The notes under the pieces: model-generated | What the model was told of the DNA's origin: nothing | The model's input: the letters and a program-made list of their open reading frames with translations, nothing else | Database searches by the model: none | Translations under genes and position numbers: made by a program | In this document: piece by piece, positions 6,454 to 14,926 of the stretch | How positions within the stretch are numbered: position 1 is the first letter of the stretch | How the letters are laid out: every line of letters begins with the position of its first letter | From: an uncultured Roseburia sp. | Lineage (GTDB): Bacteria > Bacillota > Clostridia > Lachnospirales > Lachnospiraceae | Reading direction: 5' to 3' | Assembly (NCBI GenBank): GCA_947642555.1 | Contig: CANRSX010000034.1 | Location: 1 to 52,949 of the forward strand | Length of the DNA stretch: 52,949 nt

Positions 6454-9078
6454 ATGGCAAGATTTTTTGCAGCGACGACTCCCGATATCAGCGAGAGGGA
6501 GCGCCGCAACATGGATCGCGCGAGAGCGATTGCGACACAGGGGATGGTACTTCTTTCCAATAACGGGGTGCTTCCGATCACGGACACGGGGAAGAAGATT
6601 GCGCTTTACGGCAACGGTGCGAGACGCACGGTAAAGGGCGGCACCGGATCCGGCGATGTGAACAGCAGATCTGTGGTAAACGTGGAGCAGGGGCTTACGG
6701 ACGCCGGCTTTACGGTGACGACGAAGGACTGGATGGACCGGTATGACGCGGCGGTCGAGCAGGCGCGCGGGGAATATTTCGGGAAGATCAAAGAAGCGAT
6801 GGCAAAGGACGGACAGGCTGCGTTTATGATGCTGTTTACGGATCCGTTCTTAGAGCCGGCCATCGTTCCGGTGACGGAGGAGGATATCGTATCGTCCGAC
6901 ACCGATACGGCGGTGTATGTGATCGCACGCAACTCCGGCGAGGGAAAGGACAGGAGACCGGCTGCCGGGGAATACGAGCTTTATGATGTGGAGAAGGATG
7001 CAATCCGGCTTCTCACGGAGAAGTATGAGCATGTGATCGTCGTGTTAAATGTGGGCAGCGTGATCGACACGAAGTTTCTGCGCGGTCAGGAGGGGATTGA
7101 CGCGATCCTCCTGATGAGCCAGGCAGGAAATATCGGGGGATATGCGCTCGCGGACGTGCTGACCGGGAAGGCGGAGCCCTGCGGGCGTCTGACCACGACC
7201 TGGGCGGAGAATTACATGGATTATCCGAAGGCGGATGTCTTCAGCCACATGAACGGGGATATCGACGACGAGTATTATGAGGAAGGCATCTATGTGGGCT
7301 ACCGCTATTTTGACACGTTTAACGTGACGCCGGCCTACCCGTTCGGCTACGGGTTATCCTACACGGATTTCGAACTTGGCCTGGTCGGCGCAAATGCGGA
7401 TGCGCGGAAGGTGTCGGTTGCCGTGAAGGTCACGAACACCGGGACACGCGCCGGTAAGGAGGTCGTACAGGTCTACTATTCCGCACCGGCGGGCGCGATC
7501 GAAAAGCCGTATCAGGAGCTGGCGTCCTATGCGAAGACAAAGGAGCTGGCGCCGGGAGAGAGCGAGACGCTCGTCCTCGATTACCCGATGGAGCGCATGG
7601 CGTCCTACGACGTAAAGCGCGCCGCATGGGTGTTGGAGGCGGGTACATATTATGTGCGCGTCGGCACGCACAGCCGGAGCACGCAGGTCGTTGCGGCGGT
7701 GGAGCTCGACGGCGAGGCCGTGACGGAGCAGCTGACCAACCGTCTGCCGCTGGACTGTGAGATGAAGGAGTTTTCCGCAGCAGGCGTGACGCCGTACAGC
7801 TATCCGGAGGAAGCGGCGGAGAAGGAAGCGGCGAAAAAGCTTTCCGTGGCGGCAGCGGACGTGGTCTGCCGTAAGGCGGTTTACCGGGAGACGAACCAGG
7901 AGATCTCCTGCGATCCGGTCGCGGCGCAGATCACGATGGACGATGTGCTCTCAGGGAAGTATACGCTCGATCAGCTGGTATCACAGCTGACGACAGAGCA
8001 GATGGCGGAGTTGTGCGTCGGCGCGGAGCGCGGCGGATTCGGCAGCACCTCGATCATCGGAGCGGCGTCCGCGGCATGTCCGGGCGCGGCGGGGGATACG
8101 ACCTCCTGCATGATCGACGACCGGAATGTGCGCAATATGATTCTGGCGGACGGACCGGCCGGATTACGTCTGTCGACACATTTTGTCGCGGACAAAGACG
8201 GCAACCTGGTTCCGGGCCTTGGCGAGGCGCCGATTCCCGGCATGGAGCTTCTGACGGGCGCGGTGGAGAAGCCTCCGGTTCCGGAAGGGGCGGTCGATTA
8301 TTACCAGTACTGCACGGCGATCCCGATTGCGACGCTTCTGGCGCAGACCTGGGATTTAAAGGAGATCGAGGCGGCCGGCGATATCGTCGGCGGAGAGATG
8401 GATGAGCTGGGCGTGCAGCTGTGGCTGGCTCCGGGTATGAATATCCACCGGAACCCGCTCTGCGGCAGAAACTTCGAGTACTATTCCGAGGATCCGCTGG
8501 TGGCAGGGCTTTCTGCGGCGGCAGACACGAAGGGCGTGCAGAAGCACCCGGGCGTCGGCACGACGATCAAGCATTTCGCGTTCAACAATCAGGAGGATAA
8601 CCGGATGCATGTGAACGCGCATGTGGGCGAGCGCGCCATCCGCGAGATTTATCTGAAATGCTTTGAGATCGCGGTGAAGGAGTCGCAGCCGATGTCGATC
8701 ATGACCTCCTACAACCTGATCAACGGCACGCACACCGCGAACAGCTATGATCTGCTCACCGCCATCGCGCGTGACGAGTGGGGCTTTGCGGGTATCGTGA
8801 TGACGGACTGGGGCACCACAGGCGGCATGGAGATGAATCCGAACGAGAGCTTTAAGTATGGCTGCTCGAGCGCGGCCGGCTGCGTGAAGGCCGGAAACGA
8901 CCTGACGATGCCGGGCAAACAGGGCGACGTCGATGAGATCATCGCATCGGTCGGCGCGGCGGAAGGCAGCGTGACCTGTCCGATCACCCTGGGCGACCTG
9001 CAGGCCTGCGCGAAGCGGATGCTCACGATTATCGCGAAGAGCTCGGTATATGAGGGATCGAAGCCGTATCAGGCGTAA
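6454..9078 (+). CDS. GH3 family glycoside hydrolase (beta-glucosidase type), permuted domains
   Basis: This 874-residue protein has no signal peptide, so it is likely cytoplasmic, and releases terminal sugars from beta-glycosides. Domain order is swapped compared with most GH3 enzymes. The C-terminal-type alpha/beta domain comes first (about 20-300, GGTGSGDVN and GRLTTTWAENYMDYP). A fibronectin-III-like domain follows (about 310-430). The catalytic TIM-barrel domain is last (about 560-870). The barrel shows ADGPAGLR, NIHRNPLCGRNFEYYSEDP, KHFAFNNQEDNR and the nucleophile motif VMTDWG with Asp785. The same order is known from Ruminococcus albus and Butyrivibrio enzymes. It is a single-gene unit with its own promoter and terminator. 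Confidence 0.93.
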   Translation: MARFFAATTPDISERERRNMDRARAIATQGMVLLSNNGVLPITDTGKKIALYGNGARRTVKGGTGSGDVNSRSVVNVEQGLTDAGFTVTTKDWMDRYDAAVEQARGEYFGKIKEAMAKDGQAAFMMLFTDPFLEPAIVPVTEEDIVSSDTDTAVYVIARNSGEGKDRRPAAGEYELYDVEKDAIRLLTEKYEHVIVVLNVGSVIDTKFLRGQEGIDAILLMSQAGNIGGYALADVLTGKAEPCGRLTTTWAENYMDYPKADVFSHMNGDIDDEYYEEGIYVGYRYFDTFNVTPAYPFGYGLSYTDFELGLVGANADARKVSVAVKVTNTGTRAGKEVVQVYYSAPAGAIEKPYQELASYAKTKELAPGESETLVLDYPMERMASYDVKRAAWVLEAGTYYVRVGTHSRSTQVVAAVELDGEAVTEQLTNRLPLDCEMKEFSAAGVTPYSYPEEAAEKEAAKKLSVAAADVVCRKAVYRETNQEISCDPVAAQITMDDVLSGKYTLDQLVSQLTTEQMAELCVGAERGGFGSTSIIGAASAACPGAAGDTTSCMIDDRNVRNMILADGPAGLRLSTHFVADKDGNLVPGLGEAPIPGMELLTGAVEKPPVPEGAVDYYQYCTAIPIATLLAQTWDLKEIEAAGDIVGGEMDELGVQLWLAPGMNIHRNPLCGRNFEYYSEDPLVAGLSAAADTKGVQKHPGVGTTIKHFAFNNQEDNRMHVNAHVGERAIREIYLKCFEIAVKESQPMSIMTSYNLINGTHTANSYDLLTAIARDEWGFAGIVMTDWGTTGGMEMNPNESFKYGCSSAAGCVKAGNDLTMPGKQGDVDEIIASVGAAEGSVTCPITLGDLQACAKRMLTIIAKSSVYEGSKPYQA

Positions 9079-9105
9079 ATTCGTCTGGACAATCGGATGT
9101 ATGAC

Positions 9106-9142
9106 AATGAAAAAACGGGCCGGCAGGGCCCGTTTTTTCATT
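9106..9142. terminator. Bidirectional terminator, GH3 / MerR genes
   Basis: The perfect 15-bp stem AATGAAAAAACGGGC/GCCCGTTTTTTCATT serves both strands. The stop codon of the minus-strand MerR gene lies inside the right arm. Confidence 0.9.
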
Positions 9143-9998
9143 GTGTCCGGATCGGGGGTTCTTTCACCGGGATTTCGATCTGCACGATATAATCCCCGAT
9201 CCGGTCGATGACGTCCTCATTGATTCCTTTTTCGCAGGAAAATCCGGATAATGTCAGCCCGTGATCGTCAGCCCAGGCGAGGATGTCCTGATAACGTCCG
9301 GGGATCTGATCCCAGCTTCCGCGGTGAAAGGCACGGAGGTACTGCCCGGCTGGCCGGATGTGAAGTCCTTCATCCGCCTGGCCGCGCGGACCGGTCTCCT
9401 GCGAGAGGAACGGGATCTCGATAAACAGCTTTGTATAGTGGTCAAAATCGCCGGACAGCAGGCTCTTTACGGGGATCATGGATCCGTAGGAGGCGTCGTG
9501 CAGACGGCCGAGCCCGTATTTTGCGGTCTGTGCGGTGATCAGCTCCACTTCCTGTTCATAGGTGGTGGAGCTGTTTATGTCTACCGTGACCAGACAGCGT
9601 TCTTCCTTTTCCACGATGCTGATTTCGGACAGATCCATCGCCAGAAGCGTCTCCATGTCAAGAAGGCGGTTCGATAAGTTTTTCCGAACTGCCGTTAAAT
9701 GCATGAGCTGCAAATCCAGATCCGCGAGCTTTTCCTCTAACAGCCGCTTCATATGCCCGGCGGAGCGGTGCTTCATAAATTCCTGTATTTCCGGCAGCGG
9801 GACATCCAGCTCGCGCAGCAGAAGGATCGTCTCTAAAACAGGACTCTGGCGATAGCTGTAACAGCGGTAGCCGTTCTCAGGCCTGACGGCAGCCGGGCGA
9901 AACAGACCGATTTCATCATACCACATCAGCGTTTTTTTATTAATTCCGTGCAGAGCGGCGAACTGGCCGATCGTGAGCAGCTTTTCTGCTGGATCCAT
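9138..9998 (-). CDS. MerR-family regulator with GyrI-like effector domain
   Basis: This 286-residue protein has an N-terminal MerR winged helix (residues 7-78: LTIGQFAALHGINKKTLMWY, then DEIGLFRP and NGYRCYSYRQ). A coiled-coil dimer helix (about 80-120) follows, then a C-terminal GyrI/BmrR-like ligand domain. BmrR-type proteins bind hydrophobic drugs and activate efflux genes by twisting promoters with long spacers. It is divergent from a MATE efflux gene whose promoter has just such a 19-base spacer and a dyad. The likely role is drug-responsive activation of that pump. Confidence 0.88.
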   Translation of the reverse strand: MDPAEKLLTIGQFAALHGINKKTLMWYDEIGLFRPAAVRPENGYRCYSYRQSPVLETILLLRELDVPLPEIQEFMKHRSAGHMKRLLEEKLADLDLQLMHLTAVRKNLSNRLLDMETLLAMDLSEISIVEKEERCLVTVDINSSTTYEQEVELITAQTAKYGLGRLHDASYGSMIPVKSLLSGDFDHYTKLFIEIPFLSQETGPRGQADEGLHIRPAGQYLRAFHRGSWDQIPGRYQDILAWADDHGLTLSGFSCEKGINEDVIDRIGDYIVQIEIPVKEPPIRTQ

Positions 9999-10037
9999 AT
10001 CGGATCATCTCCTTTTAAACTTTTTTATGAAAATCCC

Positions 10038-10068
10038 TTGACCGTACTGTTACTGTACGGTTTATGAT
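10038..10068 (+). promoter_or_regulatory. MerR-type promoter (19-bp spacer) with dyad, for MATE gene
   Basis: TTGACC (10038-10043) and TATGAT (10063-10068) are separated by 19 bases instead of 17. The spacer holds the inverted repeat ACCGTAC (10041-10047) / GTACGGT (10055-10061). Long spacers with a central dyad are the hallmark of promoters activated by MerR-family proteins. Confidence 0.8.
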
Positions 10069-10126
10069 ACCTGATACAGGGAAGAAAGTCAAGTGTGCCG
10101 ACACACGAAACGAGAGGAGAAAAAGA

Positions 10127-11458
10127 ATGGAACAACAGAACGCGTATGTAAAACCTGTCACTCTGAGAAACATTTTCAAATTTGCCGTTCCGACGATTGC
10201 CATGACAGTATTCATGTCATTTTACACGATGGTCGACGGCCTGTTCGTGTCAAATCTGATCGGCACGGACGCGCTGTCCGCGATCAACCTGACAGCGCCG
10301 GTCATCTCGCTGGTCACAGCGGTCTCCACCATGCTGGCCACCGGGGGAAGCGCAGTCATCATGAAAAAGACGGGCGAGAAAAAGAGCCGTGAGGCGAGGG
10401 AGGATTTTACCTTCCTGATCCTTGTAAATGTGGTCGTGGGCCTTGTCATGTGTGCGGTCGGATACCGGACCATGCACGTGCTGTTTGCCGGAATGCATCT
10501 GTCGGCGGCAGTGGAGGGATACTGCGTCGAATACTTAAGCCGCTATCTTATCTTTACCGTGCCCATCCTTCTGATGAACAATTTTACACTCTATATGATT
10601 GCCAGTGAAAAGGCGACGCTCTCGCTGGTCTGCTCCGTGACGGGCGGCGTTTTAAATATGGCGCTGGATTATGTATTCTTAGGCGTGCTCGGGATGGGAA
10701 TCGGCGGGGCCGCGATTGCCACGGGACTCGGATATTCCGTGACGGCGGTTGCGGGGCTGTTTGTTTTCAGCCAGAAAAAGAGCCTGCTGCACTTTACGAA
10801 GCCGGCGTTTCGCGGCAGCGTCCTCATCCGGGCGGCGACGAACGGGTGCTCGGAAATGGCGACCGCGCTCGTCACAGGGATCGTCACGATGATGTTTAAC
10901 TGGACGATGCTCCGTTATGTCGGGGAGGATGGCGTCGCGGCGGTCACGATCATCATGTATGTGCTGATGTTCGCGAGCTCCCTGTATACCGGATATTCCT
11001 GCGGGGTTGCGCCCATGATCAGCTTTTATTACGGGGAGCAGAACCGGGAAAAATTAAGGAAGCTGGTGGTAATCAGCTTAAAGGTGATCGCGTGCATCTC
11101 TGTCGTTACGGTTGCGGCGTCGCTCGCGCTGACAAGGCCGCTGGTATCCGTCTTCGCGCGGCCGGACAATCCGGTTTTTGAGCTGGCGGCGACCGGAAAC
11201 CGGATCTGCAGTATCGCGCTTGTATTCATCGGATTTAACATTTTTGCGAGCGGGATGTTTACCGCCCTCTCAAACGGGATCGTGTCGGCGGTCCTGGCGT
11301 TTTCACGGTCATTTGTGTTTATGCTAATCACTATGATCGTGCTCCCGATGATCCTTGGCGTAAACGGGATCTGGCTGGCGACGCCGGCGGCGGAACTGAT
11401 GGCGCTTATCCTGTCTGTGAGCATGTTTTTAAAATACCGGAAACGGTACGGGTATTAA
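10127..11458 (+). CDS. MATE family multidrug efflux transporter
   Basis: This 443-residue protein has about twelve membrane segments arranged as two MatE halves. It starts at ATG 10127 behind GAGAGGAG. The opening VTLRNIFKFAVPTIAMTVFM and the repeats DGLFVSNLIGTDALSAINL and GMGIGGAAIATGLGY fit the NorM/DinF superfamily. MATE proteins expel drugs or metabolites with Na+ or H+ exchange. It is controlled from a MerR-type promoter next to a divergent MerR gene. Its stop overlaps the convergent LacI gene by four bases, with no separate terminator visible. Confidence 0.92.
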   Translation: MEQQNAYVKPVTLRNIFKFAVPTIAMTVFMSFYTMVDGLFVSNLIGTDALSAINLTAPVISLVTAVSTMLATGGSAVIMKKTGEKKSREAREDFTFLILVNVVVGLVMCAVGYRTMHVLFAGMHLSAAVEGYCVEYLSRYLIFTVPILLMNNFTLYMIASEKATLSLVCSVTGGVLNMALDYVFLGVLGMGIGGAAIATGLGYSVTAVAGLFVFSQKKSLLHFTKPAFRGSVLIRAATNGCSEMATALVTGIVTMMFNWTMLRYVGEDGVAAVTIIMYVLMFASSLYTGYSCGVAPMISFYYGEQNREKLRKLVVISLKVIACISVVTVAASLALTRPLVSVFARPDNPVFELAATGNRICSIALVFIGFNIFASGMFTALSNGIVSAVLAFSRSFVFMLITMIVLPMILGVNGIWLATPAAELMALILSVSMFLKYRKRYGY

Positions 11459-12474
11459 CCGATTTTATTTACGCTGTCACGGAGGATGAGGTTCGTTCCG
11501 ATCTCAAGCTTTAAGGACTGCTTTCTGCCGCTTTCGAGCTTTGATATCAGAAGGTCGACCGCCGAGGGGCCATAGATGTCTTTTGGCACGTTTACGGTGG
11601 TAAGCTTCGGCTGCACCATCTGGCAGATCTGGCGGTCGTCAAAACCGACCATGGAAAGATCCTCTGGGAAGCGGATGCCGTGTTCCTGAAAACGGAGCAT
11701 GGCATGGCAGGCTAAAAAATCGTTTTCGGCAAAAAATGCGGTGGGCATCTGCGGCGATCCGTCGAGATAGGCGTCGATGTCCGCCCGGATCTCCGCCTCC
11801 GAATAGCCGGCGTCCAGTATGAAATCCTCACGTACCGGCAGACCGAACCGTTCCATGCAGAGGCGGTATTCCAACAGGCGTTCTTCAAAGCTGCTGATCC
11901 GCACCCGGCAGCGGATGTAGCCGATCCTGCGGTGCCCCATGTCGTACAGATACTGAATGGCCTTAAAGACGCCCTGCGCATTGTTGATGGCCACGGAATC
12001 CACATCGCTCTCCTGAAAGGAATTGTCGAGGACGGAAAAGGGGATACCGGTGTCGATAAAGACCTGCAGATCCTCCCGCTGCATCTCCACGCCGAAAATG
12101 ATAAAGCCCGCGAAGCCGCCAAAGAGCAGCCGGGCGCGCTGTGTATCCAGAGGATCATGACCGTTCACGTAGATAAATTTTAAGTCGTAGCCAAAGCTTA
12201 GGACGCGCTGATTTAAGCCCTCGAGGATGTAGGTAAAAAACGGGGACTCGTCGATGATGCGCCCGGTTTTTTTGTACACGACAAATCCGATACACCCTTT
12301 GCTCACAGGGGGCGCTTGTTCCTTCAGCAGGTATTCGCAGCCTAATTCCCGGACCTTCTCTAAAATTTCCTGCCGCCTTTTCTCCCCGACGCCGGGTTTG
12401 TTGTTGAGCACGAGGGAGACGGCGGCGGTGGATACGCCGAGCATTTCTGCGAGATCTTTTGCGCGGAGAGCCAT
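11455..12474 (-). CDS. LacI-family transcriptional regulator
   Basis: This 339-residue protein has an N-terminal LacI helix-turn-helix (residues 3-50, KDLAEMLGVSTAAVSLVLNN, then KPGVGEKRR). A periplasmic-binding-protein-like effector domain follows (GRIIDESPFFTYILEGLN, GHRRIGYIRC, SMVGFDDRQICQMVQPKLTT). It is divergent from a zinc-dependent polyol dehydrogenase. The region between them holds three related dyads, so it probably represses that gene and itself. The effector would be a sugar or sugar derivative and is not known. Confidence 0.93.
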   Translation of the reverse strand: MALRAKDLAEMLGVSTAAVSLVLNNKPGVGEKRRQEILEKVRELGCEYLLKEQAPPVSKGCIGFVVYKKTGRIIDESPFFTYILEGLNQRVLSFGYDLKFIYVNGHDPLDTQRARLLFGGFAGFIIFGVEMQREDLQVFIDTGIPFSVLDNSFQESDVDSVAINNAQGVFKAIQYLYDMGHRRIGYIRCRVRISSFEERLLEYRLCMERFGLPVREDFILDAGYSEAEIRADIDAYLDGSPQMPTAFFAENDFLACHAMLRFQEHGIRFPEDLSMVGFDDRQICQMVQPKLTTVNVPKDIYGPSAVDLLISKLESGRKQSLKLEIGTNLILRDSVNKIG

Positions 12475-12538
12475 AGATATCCTCCATTTCTGTCATGAGC
12501 CTGCCGCCGGAAAGCCGCAGACGACGTTTATGGTATTA

Positions 12539-12707
12539 AGTTTACTAAATCTGTGGGGAAAATACAAGTTCCTGCGCAGAAAAACAGCAGGCAGGAGCAG
12601 GAATGAGGGAAATGCGGAGACAAAAAGAAGAAAACTAAATAAAATTTAGTTAAATAAAAATAATTTACTAAATTTTCCTTGACGCAGATGCCGGGGGGCG
12701 TTATGAT
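12539..12707. promoter_or_regulatory. LacI-type operators and divergent promoters
   Basis: Three related AT-rich sites share a TTTACTAAAT-like core: AGTTTACTAAAT (12539-12550), the perfect dyad AACTAAAT-AAA-ATTTAGTT (12633-12651) and AATTTA-C-TAAATT (12662-12674). The dehydrogenase promoter is TTGACG (12679-12684), 17 bases, TATGAT (12702-12707), directly after the third site. On the minus strand TTGTAT and TAAACT with a 17-base spacer would drive the regulator, and its -10 overlaps the first site. The 12475-12779 gap holds nothing else recognisable. Confidence 0.65.
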
Positions 12708-12779
12708 GGTAGAAGAAACGAATCAGAGTCAGAAGACAGTGCGCACTGGCGCTGCCAGGCAGGAAAGGGGAAGGAAACG

Positions 12780-13823
12780 ATGGAAGGAACGATGAAGGTA
12801 TGTGTACTTACCGGAAAGCAGAAGCTGGAATGGGCAAAGCGAGAGATCCCGCAGCCCGGGCGGGGAGAGCTTTTGATTAAGCTCTCGTATGTGGGCGTAT
12901 GCGGCTCGGATCTCCACTTTTATCAGGAGGGACGGCTGGCAAACTGGACGCTGGACGGTCCGCTGGCGCTCGGGCATGAGCCGGGCGGCGTGGTGAGCGC
13001 GGTCGGCGAGGGTGTGGAAGGCTTTGCCGTCGGCGATACAGTGTCTCTGGAGCCTGCGGTTCCCTGCGGGGAATGTGAGGACTGCCGCAGCGGGCATTAT
13101 AATCTGTGCCGCCACATCCGCATGCTGGCGATTCCCGGGGAGAAGGACGGCGTCAACGCGGAGTACTGCGTGCACCCGGCGAGCATGTGCTACCGCCTGC
13201 CAGAGCATGTCACGGCGCTTGAGGGCGCGATGATTGAGCCGCTGGCGGTGGGGATGCATGCGGCGGAGCTCTCGAATGCGAAACTCGGGGAGACGGCGGT
13301 CATCCTCGGCGCGGGATGTATCGGGCTGTGCACGCTGCTCGCGTTAAAGGCGCGCGGCGTCACGGAGATTTATGTGGCGGACGTACTGGAGAAACGTCTG
13401 AAAAAAGCGCTGGAACTTGGCGCGACAAGGGTATTTGACAGCAAAAAGGAGAGCATTGAGGAGTTTGCGAAGACGCTGCCCGGCGGCGGAGCGCACCAGG
13501 TGTACGAGTGCGCCGGGAACCGCGCCGCCACCTTACAGACCTGCCGTCTGATCCGCCGCGCCGGAAAGGTTACGCTCGTGGGCGTGTCGCCAGAGCCGGT
13601 GTTAGAGCTGGACATCGCCACGCTGAACGCGATGGAGGGGACGATTTATTCGGTGTACCGCTACCGGAACCTGTGGCCGCAGGCGATCGCGGCGGTGGCC
13701 TCCGGGGCGATTCCGGTAAAGGACATTGTCTCGCATGAATTTGATTTCGCCGACTGCGCGGAGGCAATCCCGTACTGCGCCTCGCATAAGGATGAGGTGA
13801 TCAAGGCGGTGATACGGATGTGA
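12780..13823 (+). CDS. Zinc-dependent medium-chain polyol/alcohol dehydrogenase
   Basis: This 347-residue enzyme oxidises a secondary alcohol of a polyol with NAD(P). Catalytic zinc ligands are Cys41 and His66-Glu67 (CGSDLHF, GHEPGG). The structural zinc site is Cys96, 99, 102 and 110. The Rossmann motif is VILGAGCIGLCTLLALKARG. It falls in the sorbitol/xylitol/L-threonine dehydrogenase group, and the exact substrate is not readable. A start at 12792 (MKVCVL) is also possible, since both ATGs follow purine-rich sites. It is divergent from a LacI regulator with operators in front of its promoter. Confidence 0.88.
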   Translation: MEGTMKVCVLTGKQKLEWAKREIPQPGRGELLIKLSYVGVCGSDLHFYQEGRLANWTLDGPLALGHEPGGVVSAVGEGVEGFAVGDTVSLEPAVPCGECEDCRSGHYNLCRHIRMLAIPGEKDGVNAEYCVHPASMCYRLPEHVTALEGAMIEPLAVGMHAAELSNAKLGETAVILGAGCIGLCTLLALKARGVTEIYVADVLEKRLKKALELGATRVFDSKKESIEEFAKTLPGGGAHQVYECAGNRAATLQTCRLIRRAGKVTLVGVSPEPVLELDIATLNAMEGTIYSVYRYRNLWPQAIAAVASGAIPVKDIVSHEFDFADCAEAIPYCASHKDEVIKAVIRM

Positions 13824-13831
13824 TCCGCGTC

Positions 13832-14716
13832 TTACACGGTCGGCAACAGCTCTAAAAATTCTTCCGTGGACTGCGCCACCGGCAGCGTCGGATTGATCGC
13901 GGCGACCATCTGCCTGCCGGGCAGCGTTTCCACGGTTTTTACGACGTAGAGCCCGTCCTGCTGCGCGTTCAGGCAGTAGTCCGGCACAAAGGCGATGCCA
14001 AGGCCGATGCGGGCGAGGTCGATCAGCAGGTCGTTGCTGCTTAATTCCACCTGCGGGATCAGCTCCAGGTGATGCTGTAAGAACTGGCTGTGCAGAAACT
14101 GGCTGGTGGTACAGTTTTTGTCCAGCATCAGGATCGGATAATCTTTCAGCTCTGCGAAGGGGACCTCGCGGCCGCGCAGGTCAAAACAGGACGGACTGGC
14201 GACGAACACGTCGGTAAAGCCGGATACGGTTTTCTGGATATAGGACGGATTCAGGTTGGAATTCGGAAAATTCGTCACGGCGAGATCGATTTTTCCCTGC
14301 TCTAAGAGAGCGACGCAGGAAAGCGAGGTCGCGTTGGTCACCCGGATCAGTACCTCCGGAAAGCGGCGGTGGAACTGCTGCAGAAATGGCACGAGAAAAT
14401 AGCGGCAGATCGTATCGCTCGCCCCGATGTGGAGCTGTCCGGCAGCAGATCCTGCGGTGTCAAGAAGCTGGTTTTCGCCGCGGCGGATCAGGCTCATGGC
14501 CGGTTCGATATGCTTTAAGAGCACCTGTCCGGCAGGGGTGAGCGCGACGCGCTTGGTGCTGCGGACAAACAGGGGCTGGCCGAGCTTTTTTTCTAAGGTT
14601 TTGATCGACTGGCTGACCGCGGACTGCGAGATATAAAGCTGCCGGCTCGCCTCCGAGAAGCTTAAGGTCGCGGCGACGTGGTAAAATACTTTGTACAGTT
14701 CATAATTGATGTCCAT
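13832..14716 (-). CDS. LysR-family transcriptional regulator
   Basis: This 294-residue protein has an N-terminal winged helix (YKVFYHVAATLSFSEASRQL, YISQSAVSQSIKTLEKKLG). An effector-binding domain follows (LHIGASDTICRYFLVPFL, LLDLARIGLGIAFVPDY-like end). The start at Met 14716 is chosen because AGGAGG lies nine bases upstream; an upstream ATG at 14740 has no such site. It converges on the polyol dehydrogenase with nine bases between stops and is divergent from purL. LysR proteins often control the divergent gene, but there is no specific evidence that this one controls purL. Confidence 0.9.
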   Translation of the reverse strand: MDINYELYKVFYHVAATLSFSEASRQLYISQSAVSQSIKTLEKKLGQPLFVRSTKRVALTPAGQVLLKHIEPAMSLIRRGENQLLDTAGSAAGQLHIGASDTICRYFLVPFLQQFHRRFPEVLIRVTNATSLSCVALLEQGKIDLAVTNFPNSNLNPSYIQKTVSGFTDVFVASPSCFDLRGREVPFAELKDYPILMLDKNCTTSQFLHSQFLQHHLELIPQVELSSNDLLIDLARIGLGIAFVPDYCLNAQQDGLYVVKTVETLPGRQMVAAINPTLPVAQSTEEFLELLPTV

Positions 14717-14844
14717 CCGGTCTGCCTCCTGCGGTATCATAGAATGCCTTATGGCTGTGGTATCACAGATATCGTACCATCACGGAAAGGGATGCGCAAG
14801 AGAAATATATAAGTATTGTTAATAAAATGAATTAAATATATTAA

Positions 14845-14874
14845 TTGTACTAATCGAATGAAACATGCTACACT
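14845..14874 (+). promoter_or_regulatory. Likely purL promoter
   Basis: TTGTAC (14845-14850) and TACACT (14869-14874) have an 18-base spacer in an AT-rich stretch, 50 bases before the GGAGG site. I saw no purine riboswitch signature in the 14717-14926 gap. Confidence 0.5.
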
Positions 14875-14926
14875 GAATTCAGACAGAGTAAATCAATCCA
14901 CAACCTTTGTAAAATGGAGGAATCGT

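Noticed and set aside
8356..9141. Long open minus-strand frame opposite the GH3 gene (261 codons)
   Set aside because: It lies opposite the GH3 catalytic domain, has an odd His/Arg-rich composition and no ribosome site.
14717..14926. Purine riboswitch before purL
   Set aside because: The AT-rich gap lacks the conserved purine-aptamer loops and has no anti-terminator arrangement.
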